From positions 1-32,566 of the forward strand of contig CAJWFS010000014.1 in NCBI GenBank assembly GCA_913030665.1: 32,566 nt of DNA. The letters are read 5' to 3'. Below are positions 19,898 through 27,296 of this stretch, piece after piece. Under the pieces are notes generated by a model. That model was given only the letters and a program-made list of their open reading frames with translations. It ran no database searches and was not told the origin of the DNA. Origin of the DNA: an uncultured Acidimicrobiaceae bacterium. GTDB taxonomy: Bacteria > Actinomycetota > Acidimicrobiia > Acidimicrobiales > MedAcidi-G1. The translations under genes and the position numbers were made by a program. Within the stretch, counting starts at the first letter, position 1. Each line of letters starts with the position of its first letter.

Positions 19898-21100
19898 ATG
19901 GGGCTGCGCAGCGAGTTGAACCGACACGTACCGCCGGCCACCCCCGGCGAGTTCGACGCACCCCGTATCGGCCCACTGGAGGTGTGGCCCCCTGTCGTCC
20001 TGGCCCCGATGGCCGGCGTCACCAATGCACCATTCCGCTCCCTCTGCCGGGAGTTCGGGGCGGGCCTCTACGTCAGCGAGATGGTGACAGCCCGTGGCCT
20101 GGTGGACGGCCACCTCAAGACGACGCGTCTCGCCCACTTCGATCCCGACGAGTCACCCCGCAGCATCCAGCTCTACGGAACCGAACCGGAGAGCATCCGC
20201 CGGGCCGTCGACCTGCTGGTCGGTGAGGGACGGGTCGACCACATCGACATGAACTTCGGATGTCCGATGCCCAAGGTGACGCGCAAGGGTGGAGGGGCGG
20301 CCATCCCACTAAAGCCACGGCTGTTCGAGGACATCGTGCGTTCCGCTGTGGCCTCCTCCGGCGACGTACCGGTCACCGTCAAGTTCCGAAAGGGCACTGA
20401 CGACGACCACCTCACCTTCCTGGAGGCGGGTCGGATAGCCGAAGCGGTGGGGGCTGCCGCCGTCTCACTCCACGCCCGGACCGCCGAGCAGCTGTACTCG
20501 GGCGAGGCCGACTGGTCCGCCGTGGCTGACCTGAAGGCCGCTGTGACGGGCATCCCGGTTTTCGGCAACGGCGACGTCTGGGAGCCGTGGGATGCCCTGC
20601 GCCTCATGCGGACCACCGGTTGCGACGGTGTGGTGGTCGGGCGCGGCTGCCTGGGCCGACCCTGGCTGTTCGGCGACCTGGCAGCGGTCTTCGGCAACGG
20701 AACCTCGGTCGGCGGAGCGGAGCCGGGGGATCCCCCGAGGCTCCGTGACGTCACCGCTGCCATGTCGCGCCATGCCCGTCTGCTGGTCGACTGGGCTGGT
20801 CCGCACGGCATAAAGGACTTCCGGAAGCACACCGCCTGGTACCTGAAGGGCTACGCCACGGGCCCGGCGGCGCGTCGGGACCTCCAGACGATCACCCACG
20901 TTGACCATCTGGACAGCCTCCTTGCACGTCTGCTGGAGGAGGTGGATCCGGACATGGCGTTGGACCCGGAGTCGCTGCGAATCCCCCGCAGCCACCGCAG
21001 TGGTCCGAGGCCCGTGGTCCTGCCGGAGGGCTGGTTGGACGATCCGCTGGACGCTACGCCACCGCCGGAGTCCGCCGAGGTCCTGGTCTCCGGGGGTTGA
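19898..21100 (+). CDS. dusB: tRNA-dihydrouridine synthase (DusB-like)
   Basis: FMN-dependent TIM-barrel enzyme that reduces specific uridines in the tRNA D-loop. In the 400-residue product the FMN/substrate motifs run in order: LAPMAGVTNAPFR (about 37-49), MNFGCPMPKV with the catalytic C122, RKGGGAAI, VKFRKG, LHART and GNGDVWEPWDA...GVVVGRGCLGRPW. ATG 19898 was chosen: the frame stays open far upstream through the FGE gene, but only in an Arg/Pro-rich shadow translation, and TAGCCT lies 7 nt before this ATG. The C-terminal 60 residues vary. It probably forms an operon with maf, 24 nt downstream. Confidence 0.94.
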   Translation: MGLRSELNRHVPPATPGEFDAPRIGPLEVWPPVVLAPMAGVTNAPFRSLCREFGAGLYVSEMVTARGLVDGHLKTTRLAHFDPDESPRSIQLYGTEPESIRRAVDLLVGEGRVDHIDMNFGCPMPKVTRKGGGAAIPLKPRLFEDIVRSAVASSGDVPVTVKFRKGTDDDHLTFLEAGRIAEAVGAAAVSLHARTAEQLYSGEADWSAVADLKAAVTGIPVFGNGDVWEPWDALRLMRTTGCDGVVVGRGCLGRPWLFGDLAAVFGNGTSVGGAEPGDPPRLRDVTAAMSRHARLLVDWAGPHGIKDFRKHTAWYLKGYATGPAARRDLQTITHVDHLDSLLARLLEEVDPDMALDPESLRIPRSHRSGPRPVVLPEGWLDDPLDATPPPESAEVLVSGG

Positions 21101-21124
21101 TCCCGGCGCCCGGCTGCTTCGCAG

Positions 21125-21718
21125 ATGCTCCCCGACCACCTGATCCTGGCGTCGGCGTCGCCGCGCCGCCTGGACCTGCTCCGCCAGGTCGGGCTGGACC
21201 CCGAGGTGCGTTCACCCGACGTCGACGAGACCCGTCTCCCCGGCGAGGACGTGGCGGCGATGGTGGAACGGTTGGCGTGTGCCAAGCGGGACGCCGTGGC
21301 TGGCGAAGGGGAATGGGTGGTAGCAGCCGACACGGTTGTCGTCGTGGACGGCGAGGCACTGGGCAAGCCGGGAACCTCGGAAAAGGCCACGGCCATGCTG
21401 AGACTCCTCTCGGGCCGCTCCCATCAGGTACTGACCGGCGTCGCCGTGGCCGGACCGGTCGGTAGGGCATCCACGACGGTATGTACCGAGGTGACGTGGC
21501 GGCAACTCTCCGACGAGGAGGTGGCCGCCTACGTGGCCACGGGAGAGCCCTTGGACAAGGCCGGCGGCTACGGGCTCCAGGGCGGCGGAGCGGACTTCGT
21601 GGAGGAGTTGCTGGGCGGCCGGGACAACGTCATCGGCCTACCGGTCACGACCGTGCTGGAACTCCTCGCCACGGTCGGTCCCACCGACGACGGGTGGAGA
21701 CGCCTGCCCGGGAGCTGA
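21125..21718 (+). CDS. maf: Maf-family nucleoside triphosphate pyrophosphatase
   Basis: House-cleaning pyrophosphatase of 197 residues that hydrolyses non-canonical or modified NTPs. The N-terminal signature is SASPRRLDLL (residues 10-19). DVDET, AADTVVVVDG with the catalytic Asp, KATAMLRLLSGRSHQVLTGV and the final Y-G-L-Q-G-G loop follow, all typical of Maf/YhdE/YceF proteins. It follows dusB closely and is convergent with the FetB-like gene at 9 nt. Whether it prefers dTTP/UTP or m7GTP was not determined. Confidence 0.95.
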   Translation: MLPDHLILASASPRRLDLLRQVGLDPEVRSPDVDETRLPGEDVAAMVERLACAKRDAVAGEGEWVVAADTVVVVDGEALGKPGTSEKATAMLRLLSGRSHQVLTGVAVAGPVGRASTTVCTEVTWRQLSDEEVAAYVATGEPLDKAGGYGLQGGGADFVEELLGGRDNVIGLPVTTVLELLATVGPTDDGWRRLPGS

Positions 21719-21727
21719 GCGGGAGCC

Positions 21728-22534
21728 TCAGGCGACTGGTGGCACCAACCGCTGGTCATCGATGATGAATGTCCGTACGCCCAGCAGCACGACCACCAGA
21801 GCGGTCACCGCCGCCGTCCCGAGGATGAGGAACAGGACAGCCACCTGGATCAGCGCCGCCTGCAGGGGATCCACCCCTGCCAGGATGAGGCCCGTCAGGG
21901 CACCGGGGAGGAACACCACGCCGGCCGTCCGGGTGATCTCGATCTGGGGCCGCAGCGCCATCCGTAGCGCATCGGATGTCACGTCGCGCACCGCACGGTC
22001 CGGTGTGAAGCCGAGGGCCAGCATCGCCTCCACCTCACCGGCCCGGTCCCGGATACCGTCCACTAGACGGGTGGCGGCCACCACCACGACCTTCAGCGAG
22101 TTGCCGACCACCATCCCCGAGACGGGCACCAGTACCCGTGCCACCAGGGGGAGGATCCCCAGGGCGAACACGGTGGCCAACGACACGGCGAGGCCCAGCA
22201 CCGCACCCCCGGTCGTCATCAGTCCCAGTCCCCGTAGCCGGGGCTCACGGCGACGGGCGGCGTCGCCGGCCACCGGCACCATGGCCGCCACCCATGCCCA
22301 GGCCCAAAGGATCGAGGTTCCCTCGTCCAGCAGCAGCGTCAGGGCCCAGCCGGCGAGGACCAGCTGCGCCATAGCGCGCGCCGTGGCCACCACGAGGTCG
22401 CGCTCCAGGCCGAGCCGGCGGCCCATGGAGATGCCGGCAACCACAAGCACCGGCACCAGCGACGCCGCCAACCCCCACCAGCCGATGTACACGTCGGTCA
22501 CCGTCGCACCGTAGCCAGTCGCCAGACATGCCAA
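21728..22534 (-). CDS. FetB-type ABC permease (UPF0014 family)
   Basis: Integral membrane protein of 268 residues with about seven hydrophobic segments. It matches UPF0014/FetB permeases: the conserved stretch from GNSLKVVVVAATRLVDGIRD through EAMLALGFTPDRAVRD to the long second half with AGVVFLPGALTGLILAG and the LLGVRTFIIDDQ end. E. coli FetB works with the ATPase FetA in iron export and peroxide resistance. No FetA homologue is adjacent; the nearest ATPase is the divergent fbpC 59 nt away. ATG 22534 has GGTGG upstream; an in-frame GTG at 22501 is an alternative. Substrate and direction are inferred from family only. Confidence 0.88.
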   Translation of the reverse strand: MACLATGYGATVTDVYIGWWGLAASLVPVLVVAGISMGRRLGLERDLVVATARAMAQLVLAGWALTLLLDEGTSILWAWAWVAAMVPVAGDAARRREPRLRGLGLMTTGGAVLGLAVSLATVFALGILPLVARVLVPVSGMVVGNSLKVVVVAATRLVDGIRDRAGEVEAMLALGFTPDRAVRDVTSDALRMALRPQIEITRTAGVVFLPGALTGLILAGVDPLQAALIQVAVLFLILGTAAVTALVVVLLGVRTFIIDDQRLVPPVA

Positions 22535-22557
22535 CCACCGATACCCACACGCCCATC

Positions 22558-22586
22558 TTGGGTAGTTCGGCTGCGACCCATATCCT
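22558..22586 (+). promoter_or_regulatory. Candidate leaderless promoter of fbpC
   Basis: TTGGGT (22558-22563), 17-nt spacer, TATCCT (22581-22586), then 7 nt to the ATG at 22594. Transcription would start at or next to the start codon. Confidence 0.45.
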
Positions 22587-22603
22587 GTTAGGCATGCTGA
22601 ACA
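22586..22603. promoter_or_regulatory. Candidate operator at the fbpC start codon
   Basis: An 18-nt imperfect palindrome (TGTT-agGCATGCtg-AACA, 14 of 18 symmetric) covers the end of the -10 box, the presumed start site and the ATG. It contains TTAGG, the outer half-site of DtxR/IdeR boxes, but matches the full 19-bp IdeR consensus only weakly (about 10 of 19). It is placed to block fbpC transcription. Confidence 0.35.
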
Positions 22604-23643
22604 GGCGTATCCATGTGCCCCGGGCGGCGGCCGAGGGGCTGGAGGTCTCCGACCTGTCCGTCGCCTACGACGGCCCGCCCGTCCTCACGCACGTGTCCCT
22701 GGAAGTCACCGCCGGAGAGATCGTCGCCCTGCTCGGCCCCAGCGGGTGCGGCAAGACCACCCTGCTGCGAACCATCGCCGGCCTCGAACGCCAGCAGGCA
22801 GGCACGGTGCGACTCGGCCACCGGATCCTGGATGACGGCACCAGGTTCGTGCCTCCAGAGAGGCGCCGCATCGGGATGGTCTTCCAGGATGGGGCCCTCT
22901 TCCCTCACCTGGACGTGGGTCAGAACGTGGCCTACGGCCTGCCCCGGGCCGAACGCCGCTCCTCTCGGGTGGCCGACACCCTGGAGCTGGTCGGGCTGGC
23001 CGACATGGTCGACCGCATGCCCGGCTCGCTCTCGGGTGGCCAGCAGCAACGCGTGGCGCTGGCCCGTGCGCTGGCTCCCCGACCCGGGGTCCTGCTCCTG
23101 GACGAGCCCTTCTCCAGCCTCGACACATCCCTCCGGGTCCAGGTCAGGAACGAGATCCACCACCTCCTCCTGGAGTTGGGGGTGACCACCGTCTTCGTCA
23201 CCCACGACCAGGAGGAGGCCTTCGTCCTGGGCGACCGGGTGGCGGTGCTGAACGACGGTCGACTGGCCCAGGTCGGGACGCCCGACGAGCTCTACCGCCG
23301 TCCTGTGGACCGGTGGGTCGCAGCCTTCGTCGGCGACGCCAACCTGATTTCGGTGGACACCGCGATCGGAATCTGCCGCACGGTGGTCGGCGACGTTCCG
23401 GTGGTCGGAGATGTGGACGGTCCGGCTGAACTGCTCCTACGCCCCGAGGACATAAGGGTGGAGGACGGCGATGACGGCGTGGTGGAACTGGTCGAGTACT
23501 ACGGCCACGACGCGATGGTGCAGGTCCGCCTGGATGACGACACCACCATCCGGGTCAGGACAGGTGCCGTCCTGACCCACCAGCGTGGTGATCGGGTGGG
23601 TGTGACATATGTCGGCCCCGGTGCGGTGGCCCTCGGGGTTTGA
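22594..23643 (+). CDS. fbpC: ABC transporter ATPase, ferric-iron type
   Basis: Nucleotide-binding subunit of 349 residues that powers import of ferric iron with FbpA and FbpB. Walker A is GPSGCGKT at 48-55; the Q loop (MVFQDGALFPHL), signature LSGGQQQR, Walker B LLLDEPFSS and H loop THDQEEAF are intact. A C-terminal TOBE-like regulatory domain covers about residues 250-349. The ATG at 22594 fits the -10 box at 7 nt and gives a family-like N-terminus; an upstream ATG at 22528 would overlap the divergent permease gene. It lies 83 nt upstream of the ferric-binding protein gene. Related ATPases import sulfate, spermidine or thiamine, but the neighbours point to iron. Confidence 0.88.
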   Translation: MLNRRIHVPRAAAEGLEVSDLSVAYDGPPVLTHVSLEVTAGEIVALLGPSGCGKTTLLRTIAGLERQQAGTVRLGHRILDDGTRFVPPERRRIGMVFQDGALFPHLDVGQNVAYGLPRAERRSSRVADTLELVGLADMVDRMPGSLSGGQQQRVALARALAPRPGVLLLDEPFSSLDTSLRVQVRNEIHHLLLELGVTTVFVTHDQEEAFVLGDRVAVLNDGRLAQVGTPDELYRRPVDRWVAAFVGDANLISVDTAIGICRTVVGDVPVVGDVDGPAELLLRPEDIRVEDGDDGVVELVEYYGHDAMVQVRLDDDTTIRVRTGAVLTHQRGDRVGVTYVGPGAVALGV

Positions 23644-23660
23644 ACCCTGAATCGCATTTG

Positions 23661-23700
23661 TTAGGTTTCCTTGACACTTCGTTAGGTCACCCTTACACCA
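23661..23700 (+). promoter_or_regulatory. Two tandem DtxR/IdeR-like boxes over the fbpA promoter
   Basis: TTAGG half-sites begin at 23661 and 23682, 21 bp or two helical turns apart. Against the IdeR consensus TTAGGTTAGSCTAACCTAA, box 1 (23661-23679) matches 11 of 19 and box 2 (23682-23700) 13 of 19 by eye. A perfect -35 TTGACA (23671-23676) and a weak -10 TACACC (23694-23699, 17-nt spacer) lie within the boxes. Metal-loaded repressor bound here would occlude the polymerase. A DtxR-family gene lies 3 kb downstream. Confidence 0.55.
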
Positions 23701-23726
23701 CCTCACCAGAACGGCGGGCCACCGCG

Positions 23727-24773
23727 ATGAACGAAACCCCCCCCCGGCGACCGAGCCGGCGACTGGCCACAATGCCAGCGGCCATCCTCCTGGTCCTCGG
23801 CCTCGGCGCTTCGGCCACGGCCTGCGGCGGCAACCCCGAGTCGTTGACCGTCTACTCCGGCCGCAGCGAGAAACTCATCAGCCCCATCCTCGAGGCGTTC
23901 ACCGCTGACACCGGGATCGCCCTCGACGTGCGGTACGGCTCCTCCAACGACTTGGCCCTGCTGCTGGCCGAGGAGGGCGACAAGTCGCCCGCCGACGTGT
24001 TCCTCTCGCGCAGCCCCGGTCCAACCGGCTTCCTGGATGACCTCGGCATGCTCGCCGGGATCGACGACGACGTCCTGGACCGTGTGGCCGACGGCGACCA
24101 CTCCCCTGACGGCACATGGGTCGGCTTCGCCGGCCGGGGACGGGTACTCGTATACAACATCGACGAGGTGGACGCTGCCGACCTGCCCGATTCGGTGTTC
24201 GACCTGACCGGCCCCGAGTACCAGAGCCGGGTCGCCGTGCCGGGATCCAACTCCTCGTTCCAGGACTGGTTCACCCTGTTTCGCCTCCGCAACGGCGACG
24301 CCGTAGCGATCGCGTGGCTCGACGACATGGTTGCCAACGGTTCCCGCTTCTACCCGAAGAACGGTGCCATCGTGGAGGCCGTCGGCCGCAACGAGATCCA
24401 GTTCGGCCTCGTGAACCACTACTACAACTTCCAGAAGGTGGCCGCCAACGGTGGCGACCAGCGCTCGGCCAACCACGGCTTCGCCCCCGGCGACGACGGT
24501 GGCCTCGTGATCATCGCCACCGCGGCGGTGATCGATTCCAGTGGGGAGAAGGACGCCGCCAACCAGCTCCTGGCCCACCTACTCAGCGACGAGCAGCAGA
24601 TCTACCTCACGAACAAGGTCTACGAGTACCCGTTGGCGCTCGGCGTGGAACCGGCAGACGCCCTCCCACCGGCTCCGACCTACAGGGTCGGCGCAGTGGA
24701 CATCGACGACATCGCCGCTGAGTTCAAGCGGACCATGGAGATCATTGAAGCCAGCGGCGTACTCGACCAGTAG
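23727..24773 (+). CDS. fbpA: Ferric iron-binding lipoprotein of an ABC importer
   Basis: Extracellular solute-binding protein of 348 residues. A basic N-terminus (RRPSRR), a hydrophobic stretch and SATAC (lipobox-like, C33) suggest a lipoprotein signal. The mature part starts LTVYSGRSEKLISPILEAF, typical of FbpA/Idi-type ferric-binding proteins. The adjacent tyrosines Y232-Y233 (NHYYNFQK) match the Fe(III)-coordinating pair of this class. ATG 23727 lies about 20 nt after the predicted transcription start. A run of nine cytosines (23737-23745) sits at codons 4-7. fbpB follows after 14 nt. Confidence 0.92.
   Translation: MNETPPRRPSRRLATMPAAILLVLGLGASATACGGNPESLTVYSGRSEKLISPILEAFTADTGIALDVRYGSSNDLALLLAEEGDKSPADVFLSRSPGPTGFLDDLGMLAGIDDDVLDRVADGDHSPDGTWVGFAGRGRVLVYNIDEVDAADLPDSVFDLTGPEYQSRVAVPGSNSSFQDWFTLFRLRNGDAVAIAWLDDMVANGSRFYPKNGAIVEAVGRNEIQFGLVNHYYNFQKVAANGGDQRSANHGFAPGDDGGLVIIATAAVIDSSGEKDAANQLLAHLLSDEQQIYLTNKVYEYPLALGVEPADALPPAPTYRVGAVDIDDIAAEFKRTMEIIEASGVLDQ
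23737..23745 (+). repeat. C9 homopolymer in the 5' end of fbpA
   Basis: Nine consecutive C residues encode part of Thr-Pro-Pro-Arg at codons 4-7. Insertion or loss of one base would frameshift the gene right after its start. Confidence 0.9.
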
Positions 24774-24787
24774 ACAGCGGAGCCACT

Positions 24788-26485
24788 GTGGCTGATCGTC
24801 GACGGATCCGGCTCCGGCCCCATCTCGTCATGACGGCGAACGCCACCGATGCCCCACGTACGGCGGTCGTTGGACATCGGGCGGGTGTTCGACGACCCCC
24901 AAGAACCCTCGTCGCCGCGGCCGTCGTCACCGCCGCCCTCTTCGCCCTGCCCGGCGGCTACGTGGTCTGGCGGGTCATGGGCGGTTCCGGATCACCGCTC
25001 GCCCTACTGGCATCACGTCGGACGATCGAACCCCTCTGGCGCACCATCCAGTTGGCGGTCCTGGTCTCGACCTCCACGGCGGTACTGGGAACCGGCCTCG
25101 CATGGCTCACCACCCGAACCGACCTTCCGCTGCGCCGCCTCTGGCGCATCGTCGTACCCCTCCCGCTCGTATACCCGAGCTTCGTGGGAGCTGCGGCCTT
25201 CATCTCCGGCCTCGCCCCGGGCGGAATCGTCCATGACCTGGTCGGCTACCTCGGCGTCGACCTGACCACCCGCCTCCACGGCCTGACCGGATCGTGGCTG
25301 GTCCTGACGCTCTTCACGTATCCCTACGTATACCTCCCCGTAGCTGCCCGCCTGACAGCCCTACCCGGTGCGTTCGAGGAGAACGCCCGGCTACTGGGCG
25401 ACGGACCCCGACGCGTGTTCGCCCGCGTGGTGCTGCCCCAGATCTGGTCCTCGATCGCTGCCGGATCACTCCTCGTATTCCTCTACACGGTCTCGGACTT
25501 CGGCGCCGTCCACCTGATGCGCTTCGAGACCCTCACCCAGACGATCTTCAGGACCCGGCTGTTCGACCGTGACCGGTCGTTCACTCTGGCCCTACTACTC
25601 CTGGTCCTGGCCCTCCTGGTGGTCGCTGCGGAGCGCACCGTGTCACGCTCCGGCCGGCGACGGGGAGCGGGACTCACCACCCTGGGAGATCGACGCTCCC
25701 TGACGGTTCCGCTGGGTCGATGGGCAGCGCCAGCGCTGGCCGCCACGACCTCGGTGGTCGGGTTGGCCCTGGTGGCTCCGGCGGTGTCACTGGCCGACTG
25801 GGGCCTGTTCGGCTTCCTGCGTGCCCGCCACGGCGGGATGCCCCTGCGCCTCGACTGGCATGACGTGCTGGGCCCGACCTGGAACACCGTCTGGATCAGC
25901 GTGCTGACCGCCCTGGTCGCCACGGTCGTCGTGCTACCCGTCGCCTACCTGGTGGCCCGTCACCGAAGCCGGCTGGGCGAGGCGGTGAACGCCGTCGTGG
26001 TGGCCGGCTTCGCCATACCGGGCCTTGTGGTGGCGCTCTCGATGATCTTCTGGACCATGCACGCCTCGCCGTTCGAGTTCCTGATCGGCTCCATGCCGGT
26101 GCTGGTCTTCGCCTACGTGGTCCACTTCGGGGCTCAGGCGATGCGGACCGCCCAGGTGGCCGTCGGAACGGTCCCCCGGCGCATGGACGACGCCGCCCGC
26201 CTCCTCGGTGCCGGCCGCCTACGACGCCTGGCCACGGTGGACCTACCGCTCATGGCCCCCGGTCTGGCTGCCGGAGCGGGCCTCGTGATGCTCTCCACCA
26301 TGAAGGAGCTGCCCGCCACCCTCCTGGCCTCGCCCATCGGGTTCCGAACCCTGGCCACCCAGATCTGGAACACCTACGAGGCACTGTTCCTGCCGGAGAC
26401 GGCGATCCTGGCAATGGTCCTGCTGTGCATCAGCGCGGTGCTGACATGGCTTCTGGTGGTGCGCCGGAGCGAGCACCTTCGCTGA
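24788..26485 (+). CDS. fbpB: Two-domain ABC permease, ferric-iron type
   Basis: Integral membrane permease of 565 residues with about 12 predicted hydrophobic helices. It is a fusion of two binding-protein-dependent transport modules, as in FbpB and ThiP. Each half carries an EAA-type cytoplasmic loop that docks on the ATPase: ENARLLGDGPRRVFARVVLP in the first half and DDAARLLGAGRLRRLATVDLP in the second. GTG 24788 has GGAG 5 nt upstream; an ATG at 24830 is the alternative. It follows fbpA by 14 nt, completing an ATPase-binding protein-permease operon. A hairpin lies just downstream. Confidence 0.92.
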   Translation: MADRRRIRLRPHLVMTANATDAPRTAVVGHRAGVRRPPRTLVAAAVVTAALFALPGGYVVWRVMGGSGSPLALLASRRTIEPLWRTIQLAVLVSTSTAVLGTGLAWLTTRTDLPLRRLWRIVVPLPLVYPSFVGAAAFISGLAPGGIVHDLVGYLGVDLTTRLHGLTGSWLVLTLFTYPYVYLPVAARLTALPGAFEENARLLGDGPRRVFARVVLPQIWSSIAAGSLLVFLYTVSDFGAVHLMRFETLTQTIFRTRLFDRDRSFTLALLLLVLALLVVAAERTVSRSGRRRGAGLTTLGDRRSLTVPLGRWAAPALAATTSVVGLALVAPAVSLADWGLFGFLRARHGGMPLRLDWHDVLGPTWNTVWISVLTALVATVVVLPVAYLVARHRSRLGEAVNAVVVAGFAIPGLVVALSMIFWTMHASPFEFLIGSMPVLVFAYVVHFGAQAMRTAQVAVGTVPRRMDDAARLLGAGRLRRLATVDLPLMAPGLAAGAGLVMLSTMKELPATLLASPIGFRTLATQIWNTYEALFLPETAILAMVLLCISAVLTWLLVVRRSEHLR

Positions 26486-26511
26486 AACCGACCGACCACC
26501 CAGGATCGGCA

Positions 26512-26536
26512 CCGACATGGCGCCGCCGGCCATCGG
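26512..26536. terminator. Hairpin between fbpB and the DtxR-family gene
   Basis: ATGGC (26517-26521) pairs with GCCAT (26529-26533), and CCG (26512-26514) with CGG (26534-26536), across a 7-nt loop. It lies between converging genes. There is no T tract, so the terminator role is inference. Confidence 0.35.
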
Positions 26537-26566
26537 GTGACGTGGATCCGGTGAGCCGTCCGGGGG

Positions 26567-27232
26567 TCAGCGGGTGGTGACGAGGATCCGATCGGCTGCG
26601 AATGGATCGACGGCGACGGAACGGCCAGATATCCGGATCGTGACGGTGCCATCAGCCGCTGCCGTCACCGAACCGGTCTCGCCGGGCATCAGCCTCGATT
26701 TCTCGAGGAACTCCAGCAGGCCGTCGGCGAACTCCAACTCCTCCGGAATCCGACTCACCGTGAACGACTCACCCACCCCGACATCGCTCAGGTGACGGGT
26801 GTCCGGCTCACTGTAGGAACTCCCGGGAATCGGGTTTCCGTGTGGGCAAGTCGTCGGCTGGCCCAGCAAGCGGTCCAGCGCCACCTCCACCGCCGGTGAG
26901 ATCACGTGCTCCCACCTGCCGGCCTCATGGTGCGCCTCGGTCCAGGAGAGGCCCAGCACGTCGGTCAGGAAGCGCTCGGCCAGGCGATGCCGTCGCACCA
27001 CCGAGGTGGCCAGTTCCCGCCCGTCGTCCGTGAGGAGGATCACGTGGTCGTCGCTGGTGACCAGGCCCTCCTTCTCGAGTCGCTTCACCATCTCGGACAC
27101 CGCCGGCCGGCTCACCTCGAGACGGTCAGCGATCCGGGCCTGAATAACGTCCAGGTCATCCTCAGCGAGTTCGAAGATCGTCTCGCAGTACTCCTCGAAG
27201 GCCGGATGGTATTCCGGCGTCTCGTATGCCAC
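26567..27232 (-). CDS. DtxR/IdeR-family metal-dependent transcriptional regulator
   Basis: Predicted repressor of 221 residues. The winged helix (about 12-70, with ARIADRLEVSRPAVSEMVKRLEKEG) is followed by the dimerisation domain and a C-terminal SH3/FeoA-like domain (about 148-221). Ancillary-site ligands of DtxR are conserved (H82, E86, H101), as are primary-site E108 and H109. The other two primary ligands are not: DtxR Met10 aligns with E14 and DtxR Cys102 with G105. The metal specificity may thus differ from IdeR. GTG 27232 has TAGACT 6 nt upstream (leaderless). Its neighbours are the iron importer genes, whose promoter holds matching boxes. Confidence 0.92.
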   Translation of the reverse strand: MAYETPEYHPAFEEYCETIFELAEDDLDVIQARIADRLEVSRPAVSEMVKRLEKEGLVTSDDHVILLTDDGRELATSVVRRHRLAERFLTDVLGLSWTEAHHEAGRWEHVISPAVEVALDRLLGQPTTCPHGNPIPGSSYSEPDTRHLSDVGVGESFTVSRIPEELEFADGLLEFLEKSRLMPGETGSVTAAADGTVTIRISGRSVAVDPFAADRILVTTR

Positions 27233-27238
27233 GGCCCA

Positions 27239-27244
27239 AGTCTA
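27239..27244 (-). promoter_or_regulatory. Candidate -10 box, leaderless start of the DtxR-family gene
   Basis: Minus-strand TAGACT (four of six), TGGGCC, then the GTG at 27232. If real, the regulator has its own promoter separate from the upstream SDR. Confidence 0.4.
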
Positions 27245-27280
27245 GGCGCCGCTGCGGCGACGGATCCGGGCGATGGTCGG

Positions 27281-27295
27281 TCCCGGGCCCCGGGA
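27281..27295. terminator. GC-rich palindrome right after the SDR stop codon
   Basis: TCCCGGG-C-CCCGGGA is a perfect 15-nt odd palindrome one base beyond the SDR stop. It can form a 6-bp stem with a 3-nt loop. It may end or stabilise the SDR mRNA before the dtxR-type promoter; no T tract. Confidence 0.35.
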
Positions 27296-27296
27296 T

